Positions 1 to 8,653 of a stretch of DNA of 10,519 bases are shown one piece after another. Positions within the stretch are counted from its first letter, which is position 1; each line of letters begins with the position of its first letter. Source of the stretch: an uncultured Akkermansia sp. GTDB lineage: Bacteria > Verrucomicrobiota > Verrucomicrobiia > Verrucomicrobiales > Akkermansiaceae. The notes under the pieces were generated by a model. It did no database searches and was not told the DNA's origin. It was given only the letters and a program-made list of their open reading frames with translations. Made by a program: the position numbers and the translations under genes. The stretch covers positions 1 to 10,519 of the forward strand of contig CAAFXA010000544.1 in the NCBI GenBank assembly GCA_900766865.1, given 5' to 3'.

Positions 1-844
1 GGAACTTGCCCGGCAACTGGGAAACGCAGAAATCGTAAGCGCGGATGCCTACCAGGTGTACCGCGCCCTCCCCGTCCTCACCGCAGCCCCCTCTGCGGAT
101 GAAATGCAGGGCGTGCCGCACCACCTCATCGGCACACTGGATGTGAGCGAGAACAATGACGCCGCCACGCATGCCCGCCGCGCGCAGGAATGCATTGCCG
201 CCATACTGGCCCGGGGCGCTGTACCCATCGTGACGGGCGGCAGCGGACTCTATGTAAAGTTCATTTCTCACGGCATCTCCCCGGCCCCGCCGAGCGACCC
301 GACGCTGCGAGCCGAACTGGAAGCCCTGCCGCCGCAAGAAGCGGTGCGCCGCCTGCAGGAAGCAGACCCCGAGGGCGCGGCTGCCACCAATCTGCAGAAC
401 CCACGCTACGTTATCCGCAACCTGGAGATAGTACTGCTGGGGGGTAAGCCGCTCTCCTACTGGCGCAACAACTGGCAGCCGCAAGCCGCAGGCCCGGGGT
501 TCTGCCTCACTCGCGATGTGGCGGAGCTCGATGCCCGCATCGCAACCCGAGCCGAACGTATGCTGGCAGACGGCGCCATTGAGGAAGTAGCGGCCCTGCC
601 CGACCACCTCTCCCCCACGGCCGAAAAAACCCTCGGCCTCTCACTCATCCGCGAACACCTTGCCGGTAATATGAACCGCAGGGAGCTTGCCTCCGCCCTC
701 GCACTCGCTACACGCCAATACGCCAAACGCCAGAGAACCTGGCTGCGCCGGGAGCCCTGGGCTGCCCCAATCCCGTGTACAACGCGGGCCGTAGAGGAAA
801 TTCTGGCCTCAGATGCACTGAAATTACTTTTCGGGCATCTCTAA
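1..844 (+). CDS. miaA: tRNA dimethylallyltransferase MiaA (5' end outside window)
   Basis: MiaA transfers a dimethylallyl group from DMAPP to N6 of A37 in tRNAs that read UNN codons, in the cytoplasm. The reading frame is open from base 2, so 280 residues are visible; the N-terminal P-loop (GPTASGKS type) lies off the left edge. Visible family blocks are SADAYQVYR (usually DSRQVYR), VPHHLIG, the VTGGSGLYVK block, NPRYVIRNLEI with KPLS, and the C-terminal TRQYAKRQRTWLRR, which is nearly diagnostic. The usual A-x-GYKE block reads TAEKTLGLSLIREHL, a divergence I associate with some Verrucomicrobiota. An internal GTG at 56 could be mistaken for a start, but homology clearly continues upstream of it. 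The gene ends with TAA at 842-844, and no clear terminator follows. Its GC-rich codon use matches the other host genes here. Confidence 0.95.
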   Translation, partial: ELARQLGNAEIVSADAYQVYRALPVLTAAPSADEMQGVPHHLIGTLDVSENNDAATHARRAQECIAAILARGAVPIVTGGSGLYVKFISHGISPAPPSDPTLRAELEALPPQEAVRRLQEADPEGAAATNLQNPRYVIRNLEIVLLGGKPLSYWRNNWQPQAAGPGFCLTRDVAELDARIATRAERMLADGAIEEVAALPDHLSPTAEKTLGLSLIREHLAGNMNRRELASALALATRQYAKRQRTWLRREPWAAPIPCTTRAVEEILASDALKLLFGHL

Positions 845-877
845 AAAACAAAAGGGCGACAAATTGAAATCTTTACC

Positions 878-946
878 GGGCGAGCATAGCGAGCGGAATT
901 TGTGAGCCTCGCCACAGCTTCGCTCTGCTCGCGGGCGTCAGCCCGC
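878..946. repeat. GC-rich nested palindromes, REP-like block
   Basis: This lies in the 376-base gene-free stretch between miaA and the transposase. GCGAGC occurs at 880-885 and 889-894 and is answered by GCTCGC at 927-932. Inside these are TGTG/CACA (901-904/913-916) and GAGCG/CGCTC (891-895/921-925). A separate hairpin follows with arms GCGGGC (931-936) and GCCCGC (941-946) and a 4-base loop. Such blocks resemble REP or other dispersed palindromic repeats, which are known insertion targets of some IS110 elements. Copy number elsewhere in the genome cannot be seen from this window. Confidence 0.4.
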
Positions 947-993
947 CGAACTATTACTTCGTCCCTCGGAATTCGTCCTCGGTTAATTTTTTG

Positions 994-1002
994 TGGTAAT
1001 AT
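994..1002 (+). promoter_or_regulatory. Extended -10 box of the putative bridge RNA
   Basis: TGGTAATAT forms an extended -10 (TG-n-TAATAT, hexamer 997-1002). Transcription would start about seven bases downstream, at or next to 1009, the first base of the first stem-loop. No good -35 hexamer is seen at the normal distance. That fits the known behaviour of IS110 elements, in which the circular form joins a -35 in the right end to a -10 in the left end. Confidence 0.5.
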
Positions 1003-1008
1003 GGGCTT

Positions 1009-1155
1009 GTTCGGAGTAAAATCCGAACTGGCGGAGAGGCTTATCGAAGTTAGCTGCTCTTGATAAGCCGACTGAGGGTACACCCGCATTCGTCCAAGGG
1101 TCGAAAATCTTCCCGTGACGAAGTTTGGGTCACCTCAGTCCCTCCATGGTGGAGG
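1009..1155 (+). ncRNA. Putative IS110 bridge RNA (seekRNA), four stem-loops
   Basis: Four consecutive stem-loops precede the transposase. SL1 (1009-1028) has arms GTTCGGA/TCCGAAC and a 6-base loop. SL2 (1038-1069) has arms GGCTTATC/GATAAGCC and a 16-base loop. SL3 (1070-1140) has arms GACTGAGG/CCTCAGTC enclosing an internal loop (1078-1088 and 1123-1132) and an inner stem TTCGTC/GACGAA (1089-1094/1117-1122). SL4 (1141-1155) has arms CCTCCA/TGGAGG. SL2, SL3 and SL4 abut with no spare base. Known IS110-group bridge RNAs are about 150-180 nt, lie upstream of the transposase, begin with a small 5' stem-loop and then present a target-binding and a donor-binding loop. I infer SL2 as the target arm and SL3 as the donor arm. 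The structure is seen in the sequence; the function is inferred from the family, and the 3' end is uncertain. Confidence 0.7.
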
Positions 1156-1181
1156 CTCCGCGTTTCGTCTCGAATAATTGA

Positions 1182-2270
<1,089 letters not shown>

Positions 2271-2273
2271 AAA

Positions 2274-2291
2274 GTTTTCCCGAAGGGAAAC
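2274..2291 (+). terminator. Small hairpin after the transposase stop
   Basis: Arms TTTCCC (2276-2281) and GGGAAA (2285-2290) enclose a GAA loop four bases after the TAA stop. There is no T-run behind it, so it may stabilise the transcript end or be a weak terminator rather than a classical intrinsic one. Confidence 0.35.
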
Positions 2292-2322
2292 CCATACTAC
2301 CCTAGCCGAGGGGGAGAGGGTT

Positions 2323-2438
2323 TGGGAGAGGTGGGAAGTGGCAATGCACTTCCCCCTCTCCCAAGTCCTGCTACTGCATTGCCCAATTTTGGGCAATGCC
2401 TAACTACAAAATCGATTTTTTACAAAAAATCAGATTTT
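2323..2438. repeat. Cluster of three strong hairpins downstream of the transposase
   Basis: Three inverted repeats stand in a row in the 290-base gene-free stretch after the transposase. The first (2323-2363) has a 17-bp stem with one bulged T: GGGAAGTG/CACTTCCC extended by TGGGAGAGG/CCTCTCCCA, with loop GCAATG. The second (2376-2399) is a near-perfect palindrome with 11-base arms GCATTGCCCAA/TTGGGCAATGC. The third (2408-2438) is AT-rich, with 14 bp and one bulged A (AAAATC and ATTTTTT arms). None carries a clean terminator T-tract for the plus strand. They may be the right end of the IS110 element, transcription insulators, or a separate palindromic repeat. Confidence 0.6.
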
Positions 2439-2514
2439 GCTCAAATTATAATTGACTTCGTCCTTCTGCAAATCCGCAACCGCCCCTTTGCCTTTGTGCC
2501 TACGTAGTGCGGGC

Positions 2515-2542
2515 TTGACAATTCTGCTGCTTGTATTAGAAT
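2515..2542 (+). promoter_or_regulatory. Sigma-70-type promoter of the GTPase operon
   Basis: TTGACA (2515-2520) is followed after 16 bases by TAGAAT (2537-2542). The predicted transcript starts near 2549, only about 12 bases ahead of ATG 2561, so the mRNA leader is very short or the start lies further in. It sits about 50 bases beyond the provisional right end of the IS110 element and is probably host sequence. Confidence 0.65.
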
Positions 2543-2560
2543 GGACATGGCGACAGCGGT

Positions 2561-4588
2561 ATGAAAAAGAAGGCTACGGAAGACGCAATGACCGAAACTC
2601 TGGCTGCTATGCAGCAGGAGCTGGCGGAGTTGCGTGCAGAGGTATGCCGCGGCGGAGAGGGGTATGCCTCCATTCTGCCTCCCATCGAAAAAGCCCTGCG
2701 CGCCATTGAGCAGTTTGAGTCCGGTATCGAGGTGATGGTGTGCATCGGCATGCTGAAGGCGGGTAAGTCTACCCTGGTGAACCTTCTGACGCGCTCCCGG
2801 GAGGCTTCCCCCATGGGCTATGGACAGGATACCACGCTGCGCCCGGTTATTATCCGCATGGCAGCACCGGGGCAGGAAGGGCAGGTGATGATATTCGATT
2901 CTGCAGCCGGGGGGCCGGGGCGGGCTGAGGATGTGCGCTTGGTGATGGATTACCTGCGCGGGCTGCAGGGCGGCGACACTCCTTCCGGATTGCAGGTACG
3001 AGTGCTGCCACTGAGCCCGGAGATACTCACCGCTACTTTGTGCAGCCAGCCCACTCCGGACAATAAGATTTTGCCGCAGGAGCCGGTGATGGTGGTGGTG
3101 GAGACGGAGTATGAGCCGGACAGCGTTCTGCTGAAAGACCGCAACCGCATGATTCTGGATATGCCCGGCTGCGATTCTCCGAATGCAGCTGCCGTGCAGA
3201 ATAATCTGTACCGGGAAATTGGCAAGGAGTGCGATATGGCACTCATTCTCCAGAGTTCCGTTGCCCCGCTTAATGAGAGAGCGGTTGAGTTGCTTCGCAG
3301 CCTGCTGGGTAGACGTTCTGCGTCCACTTTCCGTATTATCCAGAACCGCATGGAGGCGAAGCTCTGGTTGCGGCCCGATGTGCTGGAAGCCCAGAACGAA
3401 GCGCAGAAAAAGAATGCCCGGCGGGTGTTCAGCGTACTTTCCGGGAATCGCGCCTTGCAGGTGGATTCCGTGAATCTCGGGCTGGCTTACGCCGGCATAT
3501 TTGAGGAGCCTGCTCGTTTGCGCCTGCCGGTTCCCATGCCCGCAGGCGTGCTGGAATCGCGCGAGGAGTTACGGGCTGCCTCGGGGTTCTGCGAGCTGGA
3601 GGCGGAGCTGGCCGGTGCATTGCCGGGAATTCGCCGGGCGCACTGTCGGGATGAACTGCAGAATACGCTGCAGGAGCTGGCGGATGCTGTTGAGGCTCAG
3701 GCTCGGGAGGTGGAGTCGCAACTGGACTCCTTGTCAGCAGAAAGTGAGAGCCTTCGGGCGTTTGGGCGGCGTGCTGTTACCTTGCTGCAACCGGGAAAAT
3801 TGCCGGAAGGTGTTTCTTTTCGTTTTGCAGAGACTTCCGAAATGCCGGATTTTGTGCAGATAGCTTCTCGCCTCAGCAACAGCTGGAACAATGGCCGCCT
3901 GGGACGGGCTGAAGTGACTGGGCGGGATGTGAATGAATGCCTTGCTGCCTGCAGCGCTGCCTGTCAGGAGGCACTGATGGACTATGTGCGCCATGGTGTT
4001 AAACTTTGCCACTTGCAGTTGGTGCTGGCCGGGCAGCATGAGCCGCTGGATCGTTATTGCGATGATGTGCTCGTACGGGAGGCGCTGGATGCTGCCGCCG
4101 AGGTATTGGATGCAGAGCAGCACGATATGTTTGCCCGCTTCCCCAGAGCGGTGCATCCCCGGCATAGCGCTTCTCTGCGCGGGCAGGCGTTGAGCTTGCC
4201 GTTGCCTCCTGATTATGAGGTGCCTCTCTGCCAGTATGAGCGCATGCGGGAGACGGAGCGCCTGTGGGAAATGCTTCCCATCAATATTTCCAAGACATAT
4301 CTGAGTGTGTTGAGCAACAGCCTGTTCCAGAAGCGCCTGGAAACTATGGCAAGCTATTACCATGCTCAGTTGGAGAGCATGCTGCTGCAATATCCCCCGT
4401 ATACTGCCGTGCAGGAACTGCTGCAGAAGGCAGCCTCGCGTGCCACTGCAGCTTTGCATCAGGCGGTCAGCGCCGCGCTGCATCGCAATCGGGCTCAGCG
4501 CGAGGAACTGGAAGCGCAGGGAGAACAGTTGCAGAAGATGGCGCGCACAATTTTTACCATGATGTTGCAGGATGAACATAATCGCTAG
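2561..4588 (+). CDS. Dynamin-like large GTPase
   Basis: The product has 675 residues and no membrane segment. The N-terminal GTPase domain shows a P-loop GMLKAGKST (63-71), a G2 threonine in DTTLRPV (90-96) and G3 DMPG (200-203). The G4 position reads QNRME (261-265) instead of NKxD, which weakens the prediction of strict guanine specificity. The rest is mostly helical: a coiled-coil-like segment at about 361-400 and a second charged helix in the last 50 residues. This is the layout of bacterial dynamin-like proteins, which act on membranes or in membrane stress. The stop overlaps the next gene by 17 bases, so both are probably translated in a coupled way. An alternative start at 2588 (MTETLAAM) has GGAAG ahead of it and fits the short leader better; it would remove nine residues before the conserved part. 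Its cellular role is not known from the sequence. Confidence 0.8.
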   Translation: MKKKATEDAMTETLAAMQQELAELRAEVCRGGEGYASILPPIEKALRAIEQFESGIEVMVCIGMLKAGKSTLVNLLTRSREASPMGYGQDTTLRPVIIRMAAPGQEGQVMIFDSAAGGPGRAEDVRLVMDYLRGLQGGDTPSGLQVRVLPLSPEILTATLCSQPTPDNKILPQEPVMVVVETEYEPDSVLLKDRNRMILDMPGCDSPNAAAVQNNLYREIGKECDMALILQSSVAPLNERAVELLRSLLGRRSASTFRIIQNRMEAKLWLRPDVLEAQNEAQKKNARRVFSVLSGNRALQVDSVNLGLAYAGIFEEPARLRLPVPMPAGVLESREELRAASGFCELEAELAGALPGIRRAHCRDELQNTLQELADAVEAQAREVESQLDSLSAESESLRAFGRRAVTLLQPGKLPEGVSFRFAETSEMPDFVQIASRLSNSWNNGRLGRAEVTGRDVNECLAACSAACQEALMDYVRHGVKLCHLQLVLAGQHEPLDRYCDDVLVREALDAAAEVLDAEQHDMFARFPRAVHPRHSASLRGQALSLPLPPDYEVPLCQYERMRETERLWEMLPINISKTYLSVLSNSLFQKRLETMASYYHAQLESMLLQYPPYTAVQELLQKAASRATAALHQAVSAALHRNRAQREELEAQGEQLQKMARTIFTMMLQDEHNR

Positions 4589-5852
4589 AACTCTTTTACT
4601 GATGTTGCTGCTCCTGGTGTGGGCTTGCTGCGGGGAGCAGCTGGTAGCTGCCGGGCTGTGGCTGAATGGCCTGGCTGGTGCTTACTGGCCATCCCTGGCA
4701 TTGGCAGTCGGGGTGGCGTTGGGCTGCTTGTCTCTGCTGGTTCCGTTGCTGGTGAGCCTGTGGCGGGCCTTGTTTGGCAGCACGCCGCTGCGTTTTCGGC
4801 ATATGCTTGTATGGGGTGGCATTCTGTTATTGCTGTGCGTGGGGGCGGATGTAGTGGATAAAGGCCAGGCCCTCAACAGCCTGACGCGGTATCCGCTGCT
4901 GGGGTATATTTTCTGGGGACTCATTGCCTGCTTTCTGTACTGGCAGGTTGTGGCTCCCATTGTCTGCTTTTGCCGTCTTACGGCGTTGCGGTCGGTAGAT
5001 GATGCCGCCCGTGCCGCTCAGGCCATGCGCTATCTGCGCCGCTGGTGTTCTGCTGCTCGTGCTGCCGGCCGGGAGGATTGCGATAAATACGATGCGCTGT
5101 ATGCCGGCCTGCACAATGCCCGAAGTGCCGGGGATGCCGAGTCGCTCAAGGCGTTCCTGGCAGAGTTCGCTGCACAGGATGAGCTGCTGCCCGCCCGCTC
5201 GCGTGAGCTGATACGCAATTACTGCCAGATTGCCGCGCTGGCGGTGGTGGTGAGCCGTAACAGGTGGCTGGATGGTGCGGCTCTGCTCTTCCTGCAGCTG
5301 CGACTGGTGGTTACGCTGGCTCAGTTGCATGGCGGAAAACCTTCACCGGTGTTCAATGCGTTGTGTATGGGGGCCGTGGTGTCCAATTCCTTTATCTATG
5401 TTGTCATCAACGGGTTGCTTTATGGTAATGGTGGCATGATGGTGACGGAACTGGTGGACGATATTGCCGACCTGCTGGTGGACGACCCGGAGGTGCAGTA
5501 TAAGGCCGGTAACTCAGCCACGCATATTCTGCCTATTGTGGGCAAAGCTTTTTCCGGTGTGGTGGATGTGCTGGCGCGTCCCACGCTGGAGGCGGCACTG
5601 GCTGCATCCAATGTCTATGTGTGTGGGCACCTTTTCCTGCGCCGTCTGCAGGGGGATGGTCGTCTCCCCGGGTTTAAGGAGGTCATTGCTCTGCGCCGCA
5701 AGGGGAGGGTGGAGATTTTCCGAGGGGTAGCCGGGGCGTTGAAGGACAAGTGCCGGGAGAAGTTTGGCTTTGCCAGAGAGGGAGAAAACTCGTCCGCGGG
5801 TGAGGCTGTTAGCCCTGTTGTATCGAACACTGCATCGGTGCAGGGTGTCTGA
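4572..5852 (+). CDS. DUF697/YcjF-like inner-membrane protein
   Basis: The product has 426 residues. Four hydrophobic segments lie near the N-terminus (about 5-30, 38-64, 78-94 and 108-134), followed by a charged helical stretch (140-212). The following part resembles DUF697, the C-terminal domain of E. coli YcjF: RNRWLDGAALLFLQLRLVVTLA followed by QLHGGKPS (229-258), hydrophobic helices to about 285, and an ARPTLEA segment near 335-341 matching the RP-containing end of the domain. YcjF-type proteins are commonly paired with a P-loop partner (YcjX). Here the partner is the dynamin-like gene immediately upstream, overlapped by 17 bases. I infer that this protein is the membrane anchor or effector of that GTPase. 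The C-terminal 40 residues are Ser/Val-rich and look disordered. The family assignment is by eye and moderate. Confidence 0.7.
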   Translation: MNIIARTLLLMLLLLVWACCGEQLVAAGLWLNGLAGAYWPSLALAVGVALGCLSLLVPLLVSLWRALFGSTPLRFRHMLVWGGILLLLCVGADVVDKGQALNSLTRYPLLGYIFWGLIACFLYWQVVAPIVCFCRLTALRSVDDAARAAQAMRYLRRWCSAARAAGREDCDKYDALYAGLHNARSAGDAESLKAFLAEFAAQDELLPARSRELIRNYCQIAALAVVVSRNRWLDGAALLFLQLRLVVTLAQLHGGKPSPVFNALCMGAVVSNSFIYVVINGLLYGNGGMMVTELVDDIADLLVDDPEVQYKAGNSATHILPIVGKAFSGVVDVLARPTLEAALAASNVYVCGHLFLRRLQGDGRLPGFKEVIALRRKGRVEIFRGVAGALKDKCREKFGFAREGENSSAGEAVSPVVSNTASVQGV

Positions 5853-5875
5853 AAAGGTGAAAAAACCTTTCAGAC
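5847..5875 (+). promoter_or_regulatory. Strong hairpin spanning the DUF697 stop codon
   Basis: Arms GTCTGAAAAGGT (5847-5858) and ACCTTTCAGAC (5865-5875) pair over 11 bp with one bulged A and a GAAAAA loop. The left arm contains the TGA of the upstream gene and the right arm ends four bases before GTG 5879. No T-run follows, so it is more likely a processing or stability element, or an attenuator of downstream translation, than a terminator. Confidence 0.5.
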
Positions 5876-5878
5876 GCT

Positions 5879-6196
5879 GTGAAAAAATCGTTATTTCGTA
5901 TAACTGTGGCTGCCGTGGGCCTTGGTGTTGCATTGTCCTCGCAGAGTAGTGCAGAGGTGCGCTGGAGTATTTCCGTAGGGGCTCCTCAGGGGCCACCCCC
6001 TCCGCCATTTGTATACCCCCGGCCTTTGGTGCTCCCCGTTGCTCCGCCTTCACCGATGCTCGGACCGGGGCCGGTCATTCATATCGGGCCGGATTTCATG
6101 CCGCCGCGCCGGCTGCGCCCTTGGCTACGCCATCGGCACCATCACCACAGGCACCACGGGCGTGTTCTGCCGCCGCCGAGGCCCCGCGGGTGGTGA
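5879..6196 (+). CDS. Small exported Pro/His-rich protein
   Basis: The product has 105 residues starting at GTG (MKKSLFRI). A signal peptide is clear: basic n-region, hydrophobic core 8-19, probable cleavage after SSA at residue 25. The mature part opens with EVRWSISVG and is then proline-rich, with a PPPPP run near 39-43. It carries a histidine/arginine cluster RHRHHHHRHHG (84-94) and ends in PPPRPRGW. The His cluster could bind metal ions, and the basic Pro-rich chain is probably unstructured in the periplasm or on the envelope. There is no convincing Shine-Dalgarno; a strong hairpin sits directly upstream. It is the last gene of the GTPase operon direction and is convergent with the DUF456 gene. 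I recognise no named family. The signal peptide and frame support a real gene, but the start is uncertain. Confidence 0.6.
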   Translation: MKKSLFRITVAAVGLGVALSSQSSAEVRWSISVGAPQGPPPPPFVYPRPLVLPVAPPSPMLGPGPVIHIGPDFMPPRRLRPWLRHRHHHHRHHGRVLPPPRPRGW

Positions 6197-6230
6197 AATC
6201 TCTGCCTTATTCCCCTGCCGTGCCTGGGGA

Positions 6231-6244
6231 CAGGAGCGCTCCTG
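6231..6244. terminator. Palindrome between convergent genes
   Basis: The perfect palindrome CAGGAGCGCTCCTG lies in the 74 bases between two genes that converge (stops at 6196 and 6271). Position and symmetry suit a bidirectional transcription stop, but there is no T-run on either strand, so the call is tentative. Confidence 0.3.
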
Positions 6245-6270
6245 CCGATAATCTCACAACAGAGTCATGC

Positions 6271-6780
6271 TCATATAAGCGTGACTACCAGCATGATGGC
6301 GGTAATGATAACCTTTGCCATTACTCCGGCCAGCAGGCCGATGGTCGCCCCCACACTCGCCTTGGCCGAGTCTTTCAGGGTTTTGCGGACGATGACCGCC
6401 TCGGCAAAGAAGGCTCCCACGAAGGGGCCGATAATCAGCCCGAAGGGGAAGAAGAAGGCGCCGACAAACAGCCCCGCCATGCTGCACCAGAAGGCCGGCC
6501 AGCTGCCTCCGAATTTTTTGGCTCCCATGGCAGTGGTGATATTGTCCACAAACGTGCCGAATACTGCCAGAAACACGAGGATAAGCCACACCCACCAGGC
6601 CGGGTAGGGCGCACCAACGGCAAGAGCGTAGCACACGCTGCCACCCAGCGCAACTAAGCAGCCGGGATAGGGGAGCACAGCTCCCAGAAAACCGGCCATG
6701 TACAGCAGAACAGCCGCGATATACAGGCTGATAGCGGCGTAATCCTGAGCGGCAAACCAGTTGGTGATTTCGTTTAACAT
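6271..6780 (-). CDS. DUF456 family integral membrane protein
   Basis: The product has 169 residues and is almost entirely hydrophobic, with about five to six membrane helices (near 14-34, 40-57, 62-80, 96-113, 115-130 and 143-168). Family marks are GxxLPYPG at 33-40, GAKKFGGS (86-93) after the third helix, and GLIIGPFVGAFFAE (114-127), the Gly-rich block typical of DUF456. The function of this family is not established. The start ATG lies 17 bases after the typA stop on the same strand, so the two are probably co-transcribed. No good Shine-Dalgarno precedes it. Confidence 0.85.
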   Translation of the reverse strand: MLNEITNWFAAQDYAAISLYIAAVLLYMAGFLGAVLPYPGCLVALGGSVCYALAVGAPYPAWWVWLILVFLAVFGTFVDNITTAMGAKKFGGSWPAFWCSMAGLFVGAFFFPFGLIIGPFVGAFFAEAVIVRKTLKDSAKASVGATIGLLAGVMAKVIITAIMLVVTLI

Positions 6781-6797
6781 GGGGTTGGTTGTAAATA

Positions 6798-8630
6798 TTA
6801 CAGCCCCTTGGCTCTCAGCTCAGCACGCTTGCGGGCTGTGGCGTCCAGCAGGCGCTTGCGCATGCGGATGAAGTGCGGCGTGGCCTCCACCAGCTCATCC
6901 TGCTCGATGTACTCGATGGCTCGCTCCAGCGAGAACACACGCGGTGGCGTGAGCTGGATGGAATCGTTCTTGGTGGCGGAGCGGTGGTTGGTGAGGTGTT
7001 TCTCGCGCGTGGGGTTGACGGGGATGTCGATGGGCTTGGGGTTCTCGCCCACAATCATGCCCTCGTATACCTCATCGCCGGGAGCGATGAACAGGGAGCC
7101 GCGTTCCTCCATGGCCTGCAGAGCATAGGGGCGGGCGATGCCGCTCTCCATGGAGATGAGGGTACTGCTCTGGCGGGTGACAATTTCGCCGGCATAGGGA
7201 GCGTACTCCTTAAAGAGGTGGGAGAAGATGCCGTGGCCGCTGGTCAGGTTCACCAGCTCGAACTCGAAGCCGATGAGGCCGCGGGTGGGGATGGTGGCCT
7301 GGATGTAGGTGCGGCCTGTGCCCTTGGTTTCCATGTTCTCCAGGATGCCTTTGCGGTTGCCGAGAATGCGCACGGCTCCATTGGCACACTCGTCCGGTAC
7401 TTCGATGAAGACGGTCTCGAACGGCTCGCAGCGCACGCCATCGATGTCGCGGGTAATCACTTTGGGGCGGGATACGAGCACCTCGTAATTTTCGCGGCGC
7501 ATCTGCTCCACCAGAATGGCAATCTGCATGGTGCCGCGGGCGGATACCATGAAGACGCCTGCCAGGTCTGTGTCCTCCACTTTGATGGAGATGTTGGTGC
7601 GCATTTCTCGCATCAGACGGTCGCGGATGACGCGGCTGGTCACGTTTTTACCATCGCGACCCCCCAGCGGGCCATCGTTGATGCTGAACTCCATCTGCAC
7701 GGTGGGCGGGTCGATTTGCACGAAGGGCATGGCCTCCTCCTCCGGGTCGGCCACCAGCGTTTCGCCGATATCCACGCCTTCAAAGCCGGAGATGCCGATG
7801 ATGTTGCCGGCCTCACCCACGGCGGAGTCGGTGGTCTGCAATCCACTGTACTCAAAAAGCTTGGTCACTTTGCCCTGCACCTTGCTGCCATCCTGGCGCA
7901 GCAGATAGAGGGTGTCGCCCTTCTGCACCCGGCCGTTGGAGATGCGCCCGACGGCCACACGGCCCACATAGTCATCCCAGTCGATGTTGGAGATGAGCAT
8001 CTTGAAGGGCTTGTCTGCATCGGCATCCTTGGGGGCAGGAATGTGGTTGATAATCTGGAAAAGCAGGGGGGTGCAATCCACCGGGGGCTCGTTTTCCGGG
8101 CTGTTCATGAAGTAGCCATCGCGGGCAGAGCCATACACGAAGGGAGCTTCGAACTGCTCCTCCGTGGCATCCAAATCCAGCAGCAGCTCCAGTACCTGGT
8201 CGTGCACCTTCATGGGGTCGGCATGCGGGCGGTCAATCTTGTTCACCACCACGATGGGCAGCAGGCCTTCCTCCAGTGCTTTGCGCAGTACGAAACGTGT
8301 CTGAGCCTGCGGGCCTTCGTAGGCATCCACCACCAGAATCACGCCGTCCACCATCTTCATGACTCGCTCCACCTCAGCACCGAAGTCGGCGTGGCCGGGA
8401 GTGTCTACAATGTTGATGGTGTATCCGTTCCAGTGAATGGAGGTGTTCTTTGCTTTAATGGTGATACCCTTCTCGCGCTCCAAATCCATGGAGTCCATGG
8501 CGCGCTCCTGCACTTCCTGATTTTCGCGGTAGGTGCCACCGGCTTTCAACAGCTGGTCAACGAGGGTGGTTTTGCCGTGGTCTACGTGGGCGATAATAGC
8601 CAGATTGCGGAACTTTGTGGGATCACTCAT
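6798..8630 (-). CDS. typA: Ribosome-associated GTPase TypA/BipA
   Basis: The product has 610 residues, the normal length. TypA is a translational GTPase of the EF-G/LepA group that binds the 70S ribosome and assists 50S assembly and growth under stress or cold. All G motifs are present: AHVDHGKT (14-21), REKGITI with the G2 threonine T57, DTPGH (76-80), NKID (130-133) and SAR (168-170). Domain II follows from about 205 ([11 protein letters not shown]), then EF-G III/V-like domains ([26 protein letters not shown]) and the BipA-specific C-terminal domain with [13 protein letters not shown] and [16 protein letters not shown]. It appears intact. It has its own extended -10 promoter, and its leader can fold into a GC-rich hairpin near the 5' end. 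The DUF456 gene follows by 17 bases. Confidence 0.97.
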   Translation of the reverse strand: MSDPTKFRNLAIIAHVDHGKTTLVDQLLKAGGTYRENQEVQERAMDSMDLEREKGITIKAKNTSIHWNGYTINIVDTPGHADFGAEVERVMKMVDGVILVVDAYEGPQAQTRFVLRKALEEGLLPIVVVNKIDRPHADPMKVHDQVLELLLDLDATEEQFEAPFVYGSARDGYFMNSPENEPPVDCTPLLFQIINHIPAPKDADADKPFKMLISNIDWDDYVGRVAVGRISNGRVQKGDTLYLLRQDGSKVQGKVTKLFEYSGLQTTDSAVGEAGNIIGISGFEGVDIGETLVADPEEEAMPFVQIDPPTVQMEFSINDGPLGGRDGKNVTSRVIRDRLMREMRTNISIKVEDTDLAGVFMVSARGTMQIAILVEQMRRENYEVLVSRPKVITRDIDGVRCEPFETVFIEVPDECANGAVRILGNRKGILENMETKGTGRTYIQATIPTRGLIGFEFELVNLTSGHGIFSHLFKEYAPYAGEIVTRQSSTLISMESGIARPYALQAMEERGSLFIAPGDEVYEGMIVGENPKPIDIPVNPTREKHLTNHRSATKNDSIQLTPPRVFSLERAIEYIEQDELVEATPHFIRMRKRLLDATARKRAELRAKGL

Positions 8631-8653
8631 AACTGTATTTCAGGCGTGCACTT

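Noticed and set aside
841..1089. 82-codon minus-strand frame over the palindrome block and SL1-SL2
   Set aside because: The peptide derives from palindromic repeat and RNA-gene sequence and has no ribosome site or domain; better explained as non-coding.
3734..4579. 281-codon minus-strand open frame inside the dynamin-like gene
   Set aside because: The peptide is Gln/His/Leu-rich low-information sequence opposite conserved coding sequence, with no start signals; a shadow frame.
6121..6657. 178-codon plus-strand frame across the convergent junction
   Set aside because: Most of it lies opposite the DUF456 gene, whose membrane-helix pattern and family motifs are convincing; the plus-strand peptide is charged low-complexity sequence.
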